DNA from: a candidate division NPL-UPA2 bacterium
GTDB lineage: Bacteria; Bacillota; UBA994
Direction: 5' to 3'
Assembly: GCA_018725205.1 (NCBI GenBank)
Contig: QLUB01000047.1
Coordinates: 1-12,901, forward strand
Length of the DNA stretch: 12,901 nucleotides
Positions within the stretch are counted from its first letter, which is position 1; every line of letters begins with the position of its first letter. Both the position numbers and the translations under genes were made by a program. Below, one piece after another: positions 12,685 through 12,901 of this stretch. Below the pieces are notes generated by a model. The model did no database searches and had not been told where the DNA came from. It worked only from the letters and a program-made list of their open reading frames with translations.

Positions 12685-12901
12685 ATGCAGAGGACAGCAA
12701 TCGGCGTGTTCAGCACTGAGAGTGAAGCTGAGCGTGCGGTGCGCGCGCTGCGGGACAGCCAGACCTCTGTGCGGCAAGACAACGTCGGTGACGGCGTAAC
12801 TTCGGGTGCGGCTTGGGGCGGATTAGCGGGACTTGCCCTGGGTGCCGGTGCCATAGCAATTCCTGGGCTTGGGCCTATCGTTGCTGCGGGTCCTATCGCC
12901 G
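12685..12901 (+). CDS. Glycine-rich YflT/GSP17M-like general stress protein (partial)
   Basis: The only plus-strand gene, cut by the right edge after 72 codons. The N-terminus MQRTAIGVFSTESEAERAV resembles the YflT/general stress protein 17M fold (a beta strand followed by a helix beginning EAERAV). The next part, DNVGDGVTSGAAWGG, leads into a glycine/alanine-rich segment, LAGLALGAGAIAIPGLGP, with IVAAGPIA after it. That glycine-zipper-like segment is shared by many small stress-linked proteins in Bacillota and other bacteria, and probably lies in or on the membrane. The biochemical function of the family is not established. The start ATG at 12685-12687 has GAGGAG 8 bases upstream. It diverges from spoVG across about 170 bases; no clear promoter is visible for it. 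Family assignment rests on pattern memory; its C-terminal part lies outside the window. Confidence 0.75.
   Translation, partial: MQRTAIGVFSTESEAERAVRALRDSQTSVRQDNVGDGVTSGAAWGGLAGLALGAGAIAIPGLGPIVAAGPIA

Noticed and set aside
1..12901. Mobile elements, CRISPR arrays, tRNA or rRNA genes
   Set aside because: No transposase, integrase, regularly spaced repeats or RNA gene signatures were seen; the region is a conserved chromosomal cluster.

Overview
The window looks like chromosome from an endospore-forming member of the Bacillota, most likely a Clostridia or Peptococcaceae-like lineage with moderately high GC (clearly above half by eye). The evidence is the spore-specific genes yabQ, yabP, a SpoIID-family gene, spoVT and spoVG, together with strong purine-rich Shine-Dalgarno sites and frequent GTG/TTG starts. 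The exact taxon cannot be read from this sequence.

All genes except the last run on the minus strand, so in transcription order one reads from right to left: spoVG, glmU, prs, pth, mfd, a membrane-anchored PpiC/parvulin foldase, spoVT, mazG (yabN type), hup (HU), rqcP (yabO), a SpoIID/LytB-domain lipoprotein, yabP and yabQ (cut by the left edge). This is the classic spoVG-to-divIC cluster known from Bacillus. Compared with the B. subtilis order, ctc, fin (yabK) and yabM are absent at their usual places, while the foldase, HU and SpoIID-like genes are present. At the right edge a divergent plus-strand gene encodes the start of a glycine-rich YflT/GSP17M-like stress protein.

The cluster mixes housekeeping functions (UDP-GlcNAc synthesis, PRPP synthesis, peptidyl-tRNA rescue, transcription-coupled repair, nucleotide sanitation, nucleoid packing, ribosome quality control) with sporulation functions (forespore regulator SpoVT, YabP/YabQ, SpoIID-like peptidoglycan hydrolase). 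Readable control signals split it into units: a sigma-H-like promoter before spoVG; a terminator after spoVG overlapping a near-consensus sigma-A promoter for glmU; a sigma-G-like promoter for spoVT; a strong terminator after spoVT followed at once by an extended -10 promoter for mazG. Several hairpins sit on or next to ribosome binding sites of the downstream genes.

The most notable anomalies are a frameshift in the essential gene pth whose lost C-terminus is intact in the neighbouring frame, a yabQ reading frame without a canonical start codon, a cysteine cluster in the sensory domain of SpoVT, and an alternative-pairing element in front of yabP. I see no mobile elements, CRISPR arrays, tRNAs or rRNAs. 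No gene-free stretch exceeds 300 bases. I do not see a wholly new multi-gene system; the interest is in regulatory and local anomalies of a conserved cluster.
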